From NCBI GenBank assembly GCA_035041965.1, contig JAPYMA010002976.1:1-64000 (forward strand): 64,000 nucleotides of DNA, in the 5' to 3' direction. The DNA is from Anisakis pegreffii (taxonomy: Eukaryota; Nematoda; Chromadorea; Rhabditida; Anisakidae). This document shows, in pieces, positions 1-22,140 of this stretch. A program made the translations under genes and the position numbers. Each line of letters starts with the position of its first letter. Position 1 is the stretch's first letter. Under the pieces are notes generated by a model. The model did not search any database. It saw only the letters and a program-made list of their open reading frames with translations, and had not been told where the DNA came from.

Positions 1-2170
1 AAGTTGTGTTTAATAAGTAGTTGTTATTTTATTCATAAGCGATGTTTTGATATTTTAATCTATTGTTCAAAGTGATGCAACTATGATCGCCTCTCCGGGG
101 AAGGGGCGATTCCTAGGCAGAACTCTCTTCAGAGCTGTTCATTCCCCAAAAGATGCAGTTAGCAGCAAACAAATACGGCGTGCGATTTACAAGGTTGCAA
201 CGTGTGGCAGATCGATTTAGAAGGCTGCAACGCAAGGTATTTAACTGTTCGTATTGTCATTATTTTCACATTATTTTCATAATCACTATCAAGTTTTTCC
301 ATTGATGATTTTTTAATTTTTAAGAGTGACCAATTTTGAAAATCGTCAGATCATATAAGTATGATTTATTTGTTTATTATCATATATTCATTTAATCAAT
401 TCATAAGTTGTGGAAAATTAATCAAAAGAGCGCAATATTCATTTAAATGAATGGTGTATTCATTAAAATGAATGGTTTTTTGAAGTTCCCTTAATACTTC
501 TATTGCTGTTGTTATTATCTTACTAGCTTTCCAACGACCTGTTACATTGTTGTTGTATTTTTCAGTTTAATGGGCAATGCTGATCGATTGGATACGATAA
601 GGATTTCAACTTGTCAGCACTTATCGCAAATGTGGTGAAGCAGAATGGTGGAAGATCTGGATTGTGGATCAACTTTGGAACAAATCTCGAAGTACTTTTT
701 TTGCCTGCAGCATTCTGAGGTTATAAAAAGTTTATTATTAATGGTGATATTCATTTTACAATGATTGTAATGGTCACCTTTAGGTTATAGTTGTAGATTT
801 TGTGAAATTGAAAACGTAGTGAATCATGCGGAGTTCACTGACTGAGCACGGTGTCCATTTTCGTTCGTTTCATCTTTTAGTGTAGTTTAGATATGGATTT
901 AAAATACATCAGCGTTCTTGGTTAAGCTGTAGTTCTGATTGAGGCTAAAATGTGTTTTTTTTTGCTAGTCGTGTTCATGCGCTATAAGAAAGCAGAATTC
1001 CGCAGAGGTTGAGGATACTGAAACATTGTTCCTAATTTTTATTGTTGTTGTCAGGGGTGGATTTTTTGTTGTACTTTATGAGTGATACATTATTATTGGT
1101 TCATTTGATGTTAGATATTTGGTGATCATTTAATTATTCATAATTTTATATGCCTTATATATCAACTATTTATCATCATTTTCACAGAAATCTTTCCGGA
1201 CGGGGTCCGAAATGTAGAAAAATACCCGAAAACGGTAAGTGCCAAAGCCGAAATACCTTTAGATGACTAGAAGTGAGGGAATTTTCGATGTGTTCGAGCT
1301 GTTCGGAACTCAGTTGTATTGATGATGTCATATCAACAACTCAGTTATATCCAGTTTCCTTCGGTTCTTCCGTGACAGTGCAAGTTGGCTGATTTTTTCA
1401 TCGTACTAATAACATTTTCTGACGATTCAATTACGCATTTCGCACAACTTCGGCTCTGTGTTGAGCTGGAGTTTGTGATTTTTAATATATGTATTAAACG
1501 TACGTAATATGACTGACGTGTGTAGAAGTGAAAGAGCAACGTCAGTCGTAACATTTCGGTAATTTTCGAAGAGTGGTTCAAACCTTTCCTGATTTCGATA
1601 AGGTCAAATTTCGTGTTGTCATTTTTTGAATGATTTCATTTAGTGTCGTTTCAATTTTGATTTTGATCACCATTTCTTCTCGTCATCTGATCGCTTTTTC
1701 GTATGGCACCTGCGACTGTGTGAAATAGTGCGAAACGGATACCAATAAAAGACACTTGGAGAATAGGTTTTCTCAGATGCACGAACAATTCTCAAAAATC
1801 AATTGTGGTGACTGGTGGAAAGTTTGGAAAAAAGTGGTTCAATTTAGAGTTGAATGTTGTTAATAAAATCTGTTGTTATCACGTGATATTGACAAAGAAA
1901 AGTGTCAAAGTCACATGTATCAAGATAATTTGGTTGTCTGAAAACTGCAAAAAAGTGCTTCTCGAAAATATTGGCGCATGGAATCAATCGGTGTTATTCC
2001 TGGTCACCTTCTGAAATATTACGTATCTGCGGAAGCGATATCGTAAAGTTGCAAAACAGTGGTCGAATTTGCTACCATGCTAACGGGAAGTGTAAGGTCA
2101 TGACTGGTCCGAGCGTTGATGTTATGTAAATAATTGCATAGATTTGAAAGAAAGTGGCACATCCGAATCG

Positions 2171-2241
2171 AAATTTAAATAAGATTCACATCGTTAAAAA
2201 TTTAAAAATTCATTAAAAATTTAAATAAGATTCACATCGTT
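2171..2241. repeat. Imperfect tandem duplication, 46-base period
   Basis: A 25-base AT-rich unit beginning AAATTTAAATAAGATTC and ending CATCGTT occurs at 2171-2195 and again, identical, at 2217-2241. The spacer between them also contains runs of AAATTT-like sequence, so this is probably a local slippage duplication. Confidence 0.8.
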
Positions 2242-3298
2242 CATCATAATTTCAGTTATAAAAGCAAACCTCCAAATCTTATTACACTCATTACAAATAC
2301 ATTGCTATACCCATGCAGCCACTTCGTTACTTAATTTCCATTTCGTAATTGTTTGTATCTCGAAATTTGGTTTGTTAGTTCTTATAACGTTATGTGAGAT
2401 GATCTACTTATTTACGTGAATATTCCGCGACTCACTTTCGCTGTATCACGTAAACTTACAAGATTTAATTACCCAAGATTGAGGTCATAACTACTACATT
2501 TTATAACGATGACAAATCCAAAAACTCGCCCAAAAATCAAGCATCTGGTCTCCTCATACAAGTTCTACAAATTTTGCTGAAAAACGACGCGGTGTCACTT
2601 CTAGCACTTTTGTAGGAATGTGTAGCGCAACTCATGCACCTAATGATGTCTGAAGCCAAAATTTGTCGTGTCCAGCAAAGTTCTATCGTTGCTTCTTATA
2701 ACTGTTCAACATCAATCTGTAAGAAAATAATTCTCATTTTCTATGTGCAGAGGAAGAAATATTTTCATTGACGTATAGAAGATTCGGATCGTTTTCCGAT
2801 GGAGTTTATTGACATGGCCAGTGCAAAGTTTTGTTCTAGCAATTTGTTTTCATTTCATTAGTTCGCAGAACAAATACTTTTTACTATAATTATTAAAGTT
2901 CAGAGTCTCTGGATATATCTCACATAATTTCCAAATTTAAGAATATATTCCTGAATATACCTCATATGTTAGTGAGTATCAATAAATTTCAAAACATATC
3001 TCATAAACCCGAGCGGTTACACTGCCACCAGTGTTAATATATCGCATCTGTATTAGTGATGTTTCTGTTCCATACTTTTGACAAACTGTTCTATTTTTTC
3101 TTTTCACTTGATTTGTTCGGTTCAGTACTTTGCGTTCATTTTTGGAACTTTTCTATTCTGTTCCTTGGAATAGAGCAATTATAGAAACGAGCACATTTTT
3201 TACAGCTTGAGAGTTCGAATGTTAAAACAGTTTATTTTCAAGTAAAAAAATTTTAATGCCAAAATATTACTTAAATTTTATCATCGATACACGTTTCC

Positions 3299-3596
3299 GT
3301 GCAAACCTGAGAGTGCGATTAATTTGAAAATGGTAATTACGGTATTCCTGCACACTTGTATACATTGATCAATGCGGAAACAAGGTGCTGGAATGATCGG
3401 CTAAGCTACATGAGGTGGTTTTAGAATATCGTGAGTATTACTTGTAGCACACAAAATCGCCCGACAAGAAATGTGCTTTTCTGAAACTAGAGAATCTGGA
3501 AAAACCGATGGTGGAGAGCAAACTCTGTGCAAACGAGAGGGTACAGTTATTTTGAAAATGGTGATACCGGTATTAGTGGCCACTTGTAAACATTGA
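3299..3596 (+). repeat. Two diverged direct copies of a ~70-base repeat
   Basis: 3299-3367 and 3527-3596 share order and spacing of several blocks: GTGCAAAC, then ATTTTGAAAATGGT or close variants, then CGGTATT, then CACTTGTA(T/A)ACATTGA. They are separated by about 160 bases of unrelated sequence. They lie just upstream of the Penelope-like remnant and may belong to the same old insertion, but neither copy codes for anything recognisable. Confidence 0.6.
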
Positions 3597-3674
3597 AGGT
3601 CATATTGATAAACTCGATGATGCGCGACAGAAAATGTGAGGGAGATAATTATGAAATATGTGTGGAGAAGAATG

Positions 3675-3945
3675 AAGTCTATAGCTGAAGAAGTGGTATG
3701 CTGCTTATATTGTGTGGACTATTCGGCATTATACACCGGGAAGACTGGATAACCGTTGGAGTTGGGATATAAAAAACATATAGGAGGCATGAAACACCCC
3801 GAAAAGGTCAGTGCACACGAAGAATATGCATGGTGGTGTGGCATCGAAAGCGAATGTGCAGATACCTACAATGGAGAGGAATGCGCAACAAACAAACATA
3901 CTGAAAGCTATAACCATAAGAGATCTTAAACCGGATATAGAATAA
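3675..3945 (+). pseudogene. Decayed GIY-YIG nuclease end of a Penelope-like element
   Basis: Reading from 3693, the frame gives a cysteine pair (CCLYC), then LYTGKTG in the position of the GIY-YIG core, an in-frame stop, PLELGYKKHIGG, and then KVSAHEEYAWWC. A frameshift near 3870 moves to a frame giving ERNAQQTNILKAITIRDLKP before a stop at 3943-3945. This order (CxxC, YIGETGRPL-like core, an R/K-H helix, S/A-x-x-H, then an ILEA.xIRxLKP-like tail) is that of the C-terminal GIY-YIG endonuclease of Penelope-like retroelements. The stop and frameshift show it is dead. No reverse transcriptase domain was found upstream, so only the 3' end survives. A GIY-YIG domain of other origin is possible but less likely given the hammerhead-like fold downstream. 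Confidence 0.6.
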
Positions 3946-4210
3946 AGCTTGGCATAAAGGAGGCGGTGAAGTTCTTCAACTTCTGATGTTTCTAATATTT
4001 ATCCCATTGCAAATATTACTGATACTGCTATCACTATTTGGTAATCATTATCATCACATTCACTTCTGTCACTTCATATATCATAACTCACAATAATTAT
4101 TATTCTGCCCATACCTTATCGTTAATCAAAACAGTTTTAATCCTCAACCTTCCTCTTTCTTTTACCCACCCAACTCGTGCTCATTCCGGTTTAAAATCTT
4201 CGCTCTAGCA

Positions 4211-4276
4211 ACGTATTAGCTATTGATGGCGTCCTAGAGCCGAAACATCCTGCGGTGTTTTCCTATTTTATGCGTA
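4211..4276 (+). ncRNA. Degenerate type-I hammerhead-ribozyme-like fold
   Basis: The segment has the order of a hammerhead ribozyme. A CTGATGA-like box (TTGATGG, 4223-4229) leads into a short stem II (GGC 4228-4230 with GCC 4239-4241). CGAAAC follows, containing the GAAA box at 4242-4245. Stem III pairs ACATC (4245-4249) with GGTGT (4254-4258) across a CTGC loop. An outer stem I can pair ACGTATTAG (4211-4219) with the stretch ending ATGCGT (to 4275). Two conserved core bases differ (C3 to T, A9 to G), so it is probably inactive. Penelope-like elements are known to carry hammerheads in their terminal repeats, which fits its position about 270 bases past the nuclease remnant. Confidence 0.35.
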
Positions 4277-4291
4277 CAATGTTGGTCGGTT

Positions 4292-4380
4292 ATTCATCTG
4301 TTTATTTATTATCTCACTTCCTTATCATTCACTTTAATTCATCTGTTTATTTATTAACATCTTACTTTTCTTATCATTTA
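4292..4380 (+). repeat. Two-copy tandem repeat, ~45-base period
   Basis: The block ATTCATCTGTTTATTTATTA occurs at 4292 and again at 4337. Each copy is followed by a diverged CTTAC/CTCAC...TTATCATT tail. It directly follows the hammerhead-like fold and may be part of the same old element. Confidence 0.7.
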
Positions 4381-4609
4381 TTTACATTACTGTAGACTCC
4401 ACATTCGTTCACATGTCTGTTAAGCGCTCTCTTCTGTTTGTTGAGGTTTGAGAACCGCTGACGTGCGTTGCTCTCTGTCTTTGTCTTCGTGCTACTTTGT
4501 ACACGCCCATTGTCTAGTTCGACCGACGTATGTTAATTCACTGCTGGTATCATAAATCGTTGGAGAAATATTTAAGGATTACGGATCAAGTCGAAAAAAG
4601 GGATAAGCG

Positions 4610-15361
<10,752 letters not shown>

Positions 15362-16525
15362 TTACAGAACATTGCAGAGGAAATATGTTTATTAATACTA
15401 ACGTGAAATGTCTGGTATCATTACATGAATGTGACCACTTAAATATGCAAAGTTTTGACCATTTGCAGAGGTCTTCTTTTTTTGCTGAATTTAATGAAAA
15501 TCCGAGGTCATTCCCCACACTCAAAGCATTAGGATCATTTTTGATCATTTTTTGTGGATTTCTCGGCTCCATATAGCGAAATTCATGTGAATGTTTGAAT
15601 GCAAACGAGTATAGTCGAAAGATTTTCTCACTGTTCTCAACATTCATAGATTCTATGAAACAACTGTTATAGAGGGTAATCTCATCGTTTTGCATTTTCA
15701 AAACGTTATTCTTATTTTGATATGACAAGAATGTCTATGTTTGATTGTTATGTTGTGTTACCGTAACTAAAAAACTTCTGTTCCAAATTCCATTCTCCAT
15801 TTTGGTAAATTTCATTGTTTAAGGAATTTCTAGCTGAAGTGTTTCACAGCCAAGAGCGTATTTGTTCAATAGTTTTGGAAATGGAATCAGTTTTAAGGTG
15901 AAATAACGTGATTTTTCATTAAGTAAGCGTTTTGATGGTTATCTTCATCAAAATTTATCTAGTTAATTAGTGATTTGTCAAAATTGTACTCCAAACGTCT
16001 AGTTAATTGTTGATATTTTTGTTGATTAGTGTTCATATTTGTTGTTATGTAGAAGATATTCTATTTTATTTTTTCGCAGTCATATTCATATTAAGTGATT
16101 GTGCGATTGTTTGTTGGATTGTGCATTTTGTTGTTGTTATTGTTGATGATTACTTTTATTGTATAAATATTTACACTGATTCGATTGTGACCCGTTTAAT
16201 TGAACAATAAACGTTACATCATTCTATACGATACTTCAAGACAGTCATCATTCAACTCCAATAGAATCGGGAGAAATTAAATTTCTGGCTTTAGTAGCAT
16301 TGATTAAGTTTTCAGAATTTGAGTTTAGACTCAGAAGTACAATTTGAATTGAAATAATTCACTCATAGTATTAGTATCCAATAATTGCGAAATTCGCATG
16401 ATGAGAATTGTTTTCCATAGATGATTGTTTGATTATATCAACTGCAGTTATTTCAAGATTCAATTCTTCTACAGATAACAAATTGAACGAAGTTCGTGAT
16501 TTTAAACGAGGAATAGACTAATTTA
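15362..16525. other. Intergenic region between POLR3A and PIGF exons
   Basis: Mostly AT-rich and without a clear gene. It must contain the 3' UTR of the polymerase III gene and probably the missing 5' exons of PIGF. One exon-like segment, 15824-15897, is preceded by a TTTAAG acceptor, followed by GTGAAA, and encodes 24 complete residues (EFLAEVFHSQERI...), but it does not join the PIGF exons in phase and I do not recognise it. A hydrophobic open stretch at about 16060-16200 after TTTTTCGCAG could hold a membrane segment of PIGF, but the joining phase cannot be fixed. AATAAA occurs at 16206-16211. Confidence 0.5.
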
Positions 16526-18096
16526 ATGTTCAAGCGTGTATTTCTCTCAACTCTGACCGCTATTCCGTGCTTTTATGTGATTGCCGTTCTATTTGGTGCC
16601 CCATTTTTAAGGTTTGTTTCGTCGTTTTTCCGGAATTATTTATTCTTCATTTGCTTAAGGTTATAGTTCTGTCCATCGACTAATGAATATGAATAATCAA
16701 ATCGATTGTTCGTAAATAAAAGCCTGAATTAAAAATGAAAAGTATCCTGTTGTAAGAAGTGTGAATATCTTTCGTTCTAATGCAGGGTTCCGCAACCGTT
16801 GAACTCCGTCCTTGCCTTCTTTAATGTATAAAATCAATTATTATAATTAATTATTCATTTTACACCCTTGCAGTTTTTTTATTAACAGTTATTATTATTG
16901 ATTATTCAACAATTTTTATTATTATTCAAATTCAAATTATTCAATAAATGCAACAGAATATATTGTGACGGATAATATTATGATAGGAATATGATAAGAA
17001 CGTGTTAAGGATATAATTTAGCGGAGTTTGAAATAAGCTCTGAGAAACGTGACAGCGTTGATAGTTGTATCACTCATTCGCGTTCTCGCTTTTGTACAAA
17101 AAAAAAGGAAAACGTAGAGAAGCTCGCTCACTTTCGACATTCGTCAATTGTGTATTAATGTGTACATCATAAATCGCATCTAAAAAAGAATCTTTGCCAC
17201 TGAATTCGCATTTTCAGTCACTATACAGCCACTTTTATATTCTCAATTGTGCTTTCTTTAATTTGTGTGTTGCCGCTTTCAATTGTTATCAAAAGTTACG
17301 AACAATTCGACGTTATTGTCTTCGAGAACAAGTAACATTTCGTGAATTCTTTTGTTTTATTTTCAATATTCAGTGTTGTTAGGATTCGAACTGTGCACTT
17401 TATAAGGAGCGTTAAATTTGAAAATATGAAGGCTGATCTTGTAATTTTATAGTAGGGATGTAAGAAATGTTGAACTGATTACGGTTGCTTTACGAATGAT
17501 TCATTTTGTTCTTAAATTTTCATTTAAAATGAATTCATTCAATTGATAAAAGCGGAATTAGGTTCACGCAAATACTTTTGAATGATTCCATTTCGGTAGG
17601 CCGTCAACTCTAAATCAATTGATTGCACATCGATTTTCATTCGGTGGACTATTTGGCAGCTGGTTGGGTGCCTTTGTGATACCTTTGGATTGGGATAGGT
17701 GGTGGCAGGTTTCTTCTTTTTAGCCATTCGTCTATCATTTTGCTTTTTTTTTCTCACAATTCTGCATTTCGGCAAATGGCTGAGGTTTTCTGGAAGCATG
17801 CATGGAATGGAATAACTGACTGGGCATTCGCTAGATCATCAAATGCCTAAAGTTTCGACGATTCATTGTGGCATTCGGCCGTGTGCCGTTAGCAACGCTA
17901 AATGAAAGTGATTCTGAGGAGTTGTATTAGCAGTCATTTACCGTGTGAAGGTTTCATTGCACTTCTGCAGCGTTGGCCGTTGCCGTGTGTATTTGGTGCG
18001 ATTCTCGGTGCATTGATCGGGACGATTATTGCATTCGTTGAGTACGGTAATCGATTCAAGAGGCACAAGAGGAGGAAAGCAACGAAAACTGCTTGA
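16526..18096 (+). CDS. PIGF: PIGF-like GPI-anchor biosynthesis protein (N-terminus unresolved)
   Basis: PIGF is an ER membrane protein that partners the ethanolamine-phosphate transferases PIGO and PIGG during GPI-anchor assembly. Four exons join in phase: 16526-16611, 17218-17331, 17600-17708 and 17971-18096, giving 144 residues. Diagnostic segments are CFYVIAVLFGAP, a hydrophobic helix (FIFSIVLSLICVLPL), FGSWLGAFVIPLDWDRWWQ (the most conserved motif of the family) and a last helix, FGAILGALIGTIIAFVEYG, followed by a short, very basic tail. The human protein is about 219 residues, so roughly 75 N-terminal residues with one or two membrane helices are missing. The ATG used here is only the first in the first recognised exon, and a stop lies in frame just upstream at 16514. 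More exons probably lie between 15.4 and 16.5 kb. Confidence 0.8.
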
Positions 18097-18557
18097 GGGT
18101 GTCTTTTTAGTTGCTCGTTTTGTTTTTGCATTTAAATTGTTCGGTGAACCAAATTTTCTTTTGAACTGCAATATAACAAGTTGAATAATGTCTGGAATAT
18201 ACATCGAAAATAGATACTCAAATCCGAAATTTCTTTTAACTATAATCTAACGATAAATATCGTTCGTAATTTAATTTAAGAATTTACATCCGAACGTGTA
18301 ATTCAAATTTAATTATAAATTTGTAACTGTGAATGTTCGTTTTGAACTTTTTTCAATTAATCAGATCATTCATTGGATTAACTGTAGAAGTTTGATTCGA
18401 AATTGAATTCCTCGAATGATTATAATAGTTTCCGAGCGATCGAACTGAATTGAATGAGTGTTGTTGATTCCAGTCTCTCATTGGATTGCCTTTGTTGCCG
18501 ATGACTTCATTCCAAATGCCTTTCGCTCTCACGAGTTTCTTTCCGAATCCGGCTGAT
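18097..18557. other. Short gap between PIGF and NPRL2
   Basis: AT-rich and without a gene. Near its end, GATTCCAG at 18465-18472 is a plausible trans-splice acceptor about 85 bases before the NPRL2 start. The short spacing and shared strand would allow a nematode-style operon with PIGF, but the sequence alone does not prove it. Confidence 0.45.
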
Positions 18558-21500
18558 ATGCCGAAGCTGAAGGCAATCTTCTTTGCTGAATTTGATGCCG
18601 AAAAAGGACCAGTTATAAGATTTCAGGTCTGTTCATTTTATTATTATTCTGATTCTTCCCTTTTCCACAGTTCGTGAAGCAGTATCCTTTTGAACAAATT
18701 AGCGAAAATATTCAGTACGAGAAGCAAAATTGAATTGAAAGAATCGCAATTCACTGATGATCGCTTCATTGAGATTGCGGATTCACTTGAAATTATCGGG
18801 TGGAAAGAAATAATAACTCTTGAGATGATAATTGTTACTCTTACTTTTACTATTATCGTTTTGTTATTATTATTATTACCAGGTGCCAGAAGTGATATTT
18901 GATGCGAAGAAATTCGATACGTTCTCGAGTGCAATAATCCCGAAATCAGAATTATTTCAACGACTCATTAAAGTGAATCATATTGAAAATACGGATGGAA
19001 AGATTTACAAAGTGATGGGACATCCGGTCGGAATTGGTTCGCCTCCTTAGCTCTTTGTCGTATCAACAATTGGTGAAAGACGTTTGGAATGTGAAATTAT
19101 TCGAAGTTTTGTGATTATTCAACTAAATTCAACTAATGAGTTGTTCAGTACATTTTTGTATGCTAGATGCGAACTCGCTTCTCTTTAGTTATTCTAGTTG
19201 TTTAGCAAGTTCCCAATCAGAACAATAATCCAATTCAAATAGTTGGTGATAGACGTTGATCAATTTCAGAAGCTGACATTTATCCACGCGGACGATACAT
19301 ATTTAATTTATGTTTCGTGGTCGATAAAAGCAGTAAGGTTGACTGCCTGTATGAGCCAATGGTGCAGAAGTGTGCTGCGTATTTGACACAACTTGAAACG
19401 GTGCCTTTTTTGAATGTCAGCCCAATGTGTATTCATTTGATGGTTTATTTCAATGAGTTTAGTCAGACACAGTATTTTGTATTTGATGGATACGATCTCT
19501 TGGTATACACCCGTATAATAAACGCGCATTGTTCATTTCAAAATTTCTTTGCTTTTTCGAAAAAAAAAAACCGGCCAAAGGGAAGCGTTATGCGATTACT
19601 AATCATCCAATGGCGATTGAGCGAATTGGATTTAATTTGTAATTTTTTTTAAATGGTTTACGTGGAGATTGTATAAATCAATGAAGTTTGATTATTGAAT
19701 TTAAATTTTAGGAAAATCAATTTTTGTCGAAATGTAAGCACAGAATGCCGCAGTTAATGCAAAACATCTTTGACGGCCTTAACACACAAGGTTGGTTTGT
19801 TATTTGTTCTATCTGATTGTGAGTTAATACAATAATTTTTGAGCCTTTGGAATGCGTTCTGTTTTCCAGTATTTGTAATGAAAATTTGCGTCAGTTTTAA
19901 GGTGAATGCAAAATTCCGGTCACCGATGGTGCCACAATTTATTTGAAGTTGTGTCCATCATTTCATGGAATCGAACCACCGAAAGTTCGTAATTTGTTTT
20001 GATTATCGATAGATTTTCGTTGAATTTGAATATAAATGTCTGGTATGAATGACTTATGATTGTTGGAGATAATATTGTTCAGTGCGTTATCTTGTTATCA
20101 GCTTTCGTTGAAAGGAATGTTGATCGTTTCATTTTGAAGTACTTGAGTCGTTTTTATTTTGTGCATGATAGAGACCCGTCAAGCGCTGTTCACTATTGAT
20201 AAGTGTTCACTGATCTTAATGATTGTGTCCTCTGAAGTTTTTTGTGAATGTTGCAATTGGTTCGAAGGGAGTCCTCAAAACATAACTGAATTTGAGTGAT
20301 TTTAAGGTAAGTCCTTACATGGTACCAATGTTCACACGTGTACCACCTCCTAAGACGCCTGATCACCTACCAAAAATGGATGTCCTCTCTCAGAAGGTTA
20401 TTTTCACTCTTTTCTCATGTTCCAATTTTGGGTATTTTCTCCTGATATGTTGCCATCCATAGCACGGATTCATTATTAACTTAATTATTTTAAATCTCTA
20501 CCAAACTGTAATGTTCATAGAACCTTTTTTATTAATGAAGAGATGTTTGCAAAAGCGGATGAGTTATATGAAAGGATTCAGCTCACCGTCGATAAAGTTC
20601 AGAGTTTGCATTAATAATTTGTTTATCAATGAGGTGCATAAAGACAGTGAGATTGAAGGTTTCACATGAAGCTTCTTCCGTTTTCTTTTATTGAATATAT
20701 CATTACTGCCACTATGGGATGGATTTTAAGTAATTTTTTTCATTCAACTTTCAGATCTGTCCGAAAATTGATGGTGTTCGTTGTATAAAAGATATCGCTC
20801 TGTTGGTTCAGATAGACTCAGATTTAGTGGCGAGATGTGTTCGTAATTTACATTTTTATGGATGCGTTACTCTGTTACCGCTTTTTATGTATTCGAATAG
20901 TTATGTGGCCAAAGAACAATTACATCAGTTCTACTTAAACGCAGATGCCATTCAGGTTCATTGCTTGTAATACACTGAACATCATTTCAATTCTTAGATT
21001 TTTTCGCATTTGATTTTCGTTTAGTTGAAACTAATAAGGTGCGTTCATGCGAGAAATTCAAGTTCTGATTGTTTCAAACAGACGGTTTAATGAAGTTCTT
21101 TGCGGATCCGTTCAATTATTCGTATCATGATTTTGGGGTTGTTGCAGGAAATTTTAATTGACGATATCATTTCATCAATTTTCGGTGCATAATTGAATGC
21201 TTTGAGAGTACAAATCAGAGATGATAGAATTCAGGAATGTTTGGAGTTCGTTGGACCACGCAATAAAGAAGGACATGCAGTCACTCCGAAACCACTTTTC
21301 TCAGACGTCTTTAGACTTTACACTAGTTTACGGGTTAGTAGAGCACTGTTTCTTGGTTAATATGGCGTAGAGTTTGCCCACTGAATCAGACGATTAGATT
21401 ATTATAGATAGGTATCACAATGAAGGAATGGTGTGAACGTCAGTCACCTCGGCAATATAATGTAGACGAAAGACGATTCGTTCAGTTCGGTGTGTTTCAC

Positions 21501-21895
21501 GGGTTTGTTCGAAAGCTTAGCATCTATCCTGTGGCGTTGAGACAAGGCGATAACAGAAGGTTTCATTTTAATGAATTTCGACCATTGCGAAGAGAAATTA
21601 TTGATCGTTTTTCGTTTATTCGAATCCATATCATTCGCCAACACTAACTCGGCGATTTTAGTTCTGAACTGATTTTTCATTCACATATGTTTACCTTATT
21701 TATCACATTGTCCTCGTTTCTCGTCATTTGCTATTCATAACTTGTTAAAATGAACAAATATAATGTTTGAGGATAGCCAAATTATGTGATGGTTCGCGGT
21801 CATTAGAGGATCTTGCAGTTATCTACACAATATCACCACTGAAACTTCATACGCTCCTCCAGAATGATACGAATTTTGTTTTTATTTCTAAATGA
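18558..21895 (+). CDS. NPRL2: NPRL2, GATOR1 complex subunit
   Basis: NPRL2 is a subunit of GATOR1 (with NPRL3 and DEPDC5), the GTPase-activating complex for Rag GTPases that shuts down TORC1 when amino acids are scarce, at the lysosome. Eleven exons join in phase: 18558-18626, 18883-19036, 19270-19400, 19712-19790, 19902-19984, 20307-20396, 20755-20955, a 14-base microexon 21025-21038, 21207-21333, 21408-21559 and 21772-21895. They give 407 residues, against 380 in human. The N-terminal longin-like part begins MPKLKAIFFAEFDAEKGPVI; the middle has IDGVRCIKDIALLVQIDSDLV; the C-terminal part has NVDERRFVQFGVFHGFVRKL and ends in QNDTNFVFISK, like human ENDPNIIICWK. An upstream in-frame ATG at 18486 would add 24 residues; I prefer 18558 because conservation begins there. 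A polyadenylation signal lies at 22135-22140. Confidence 0.93.
21025..21038 (+). other. NPRL2: Probable 14-base microexon of NPRL2
   Basis: The exon ending at 20955 closes in phase 0, but the next conserved exon (from 21207) needs two incoming bases. A 14-base segment framed by TTTTCGTTTAG and GTGCGT supplies exactly the right phase and reads LKLI plus two bases of arginine. The protein stays open and aligns without a gap problem. This is an inference from phase and splice signals. Confidence 0.6.
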
Positions 21896-22134
21896 TTGTT
21901 GTTCTATAAAATATCATAATATCAATCACCGCAATTCGACTGTCATGTAAATAAATATTTGTTGAAAGCAGAAGTAACTGAGAGTATTTTATGTTTATTC
22001 CGAGCGAATACCCGAGATCATTATTAGTATCATTGCTGATTTCATCGCAAGTTTTCTCGATCTTTAGTGTTGAAGTATTTTCCATGGAATATTTCTTAGA
22101 TGTTAAAATTTCTAAAAATTTTCTGCTTTCAACA

Positions 22135-22140
22135 AATAAA
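22135..22140 (+). terminator. Candidate polyadenylation signal for NPRL2
   Basis: AATAAA on the plus strand, 240 bases past the NPRL2 stop codon and the first such hexamer downstream. Confidence 0.5.

Larger units (their letters stand above)
1..4609. other. Left intergenic region, no gene resolved
   Basis: No exon chain can be built here. A short open stretch around 153-236, followed by a GT donor at 237, and an exon-like segment at about 1189-1230, with a TTTTCACAG acceptor before it and GTAAGT after it, could be exons of an upstream plus-strand gene, but neither shows family similarity that I recognise. The right half holds decayed repeats: a 25-base duplication (2171-2195 and 2217-2241), two diverged copies of a roughly 70-base unit (3299-3367 and 3527-3596), a Penelope-like nuclease remnant and a hammerhead-like fold. 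The last few hundred bases should include the promoter and 5' leader of the polymerase III gene; no clear core promoter element stands out. Confidence 0.6.

Noticed and set aside
4432..4461. Isolated hAT-like end (GAGGTTTGAGAACCGCTG)
   Set aside because: No matching partner end or target duplication was found nearby, so it cannot be called an element.
16787..16812. CAGGGTTCCGCAACCG after a possible acceptor in PIGF intron 1
   Set aside because: It looked like an exon, but PIGF exons 1 and 2 join directly in phase with the correct family spacing; it more likely resembles a stray hAT end, again without a partner.
17376..17394. AGGATTCGAACTGTGCAC, similar to the reverse complement of a tRNA B box
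   Set aside because: The neighbouring sequence cannot form the acceptor, D or anticodon arms; no tRNA gene was found anywhere in the window.
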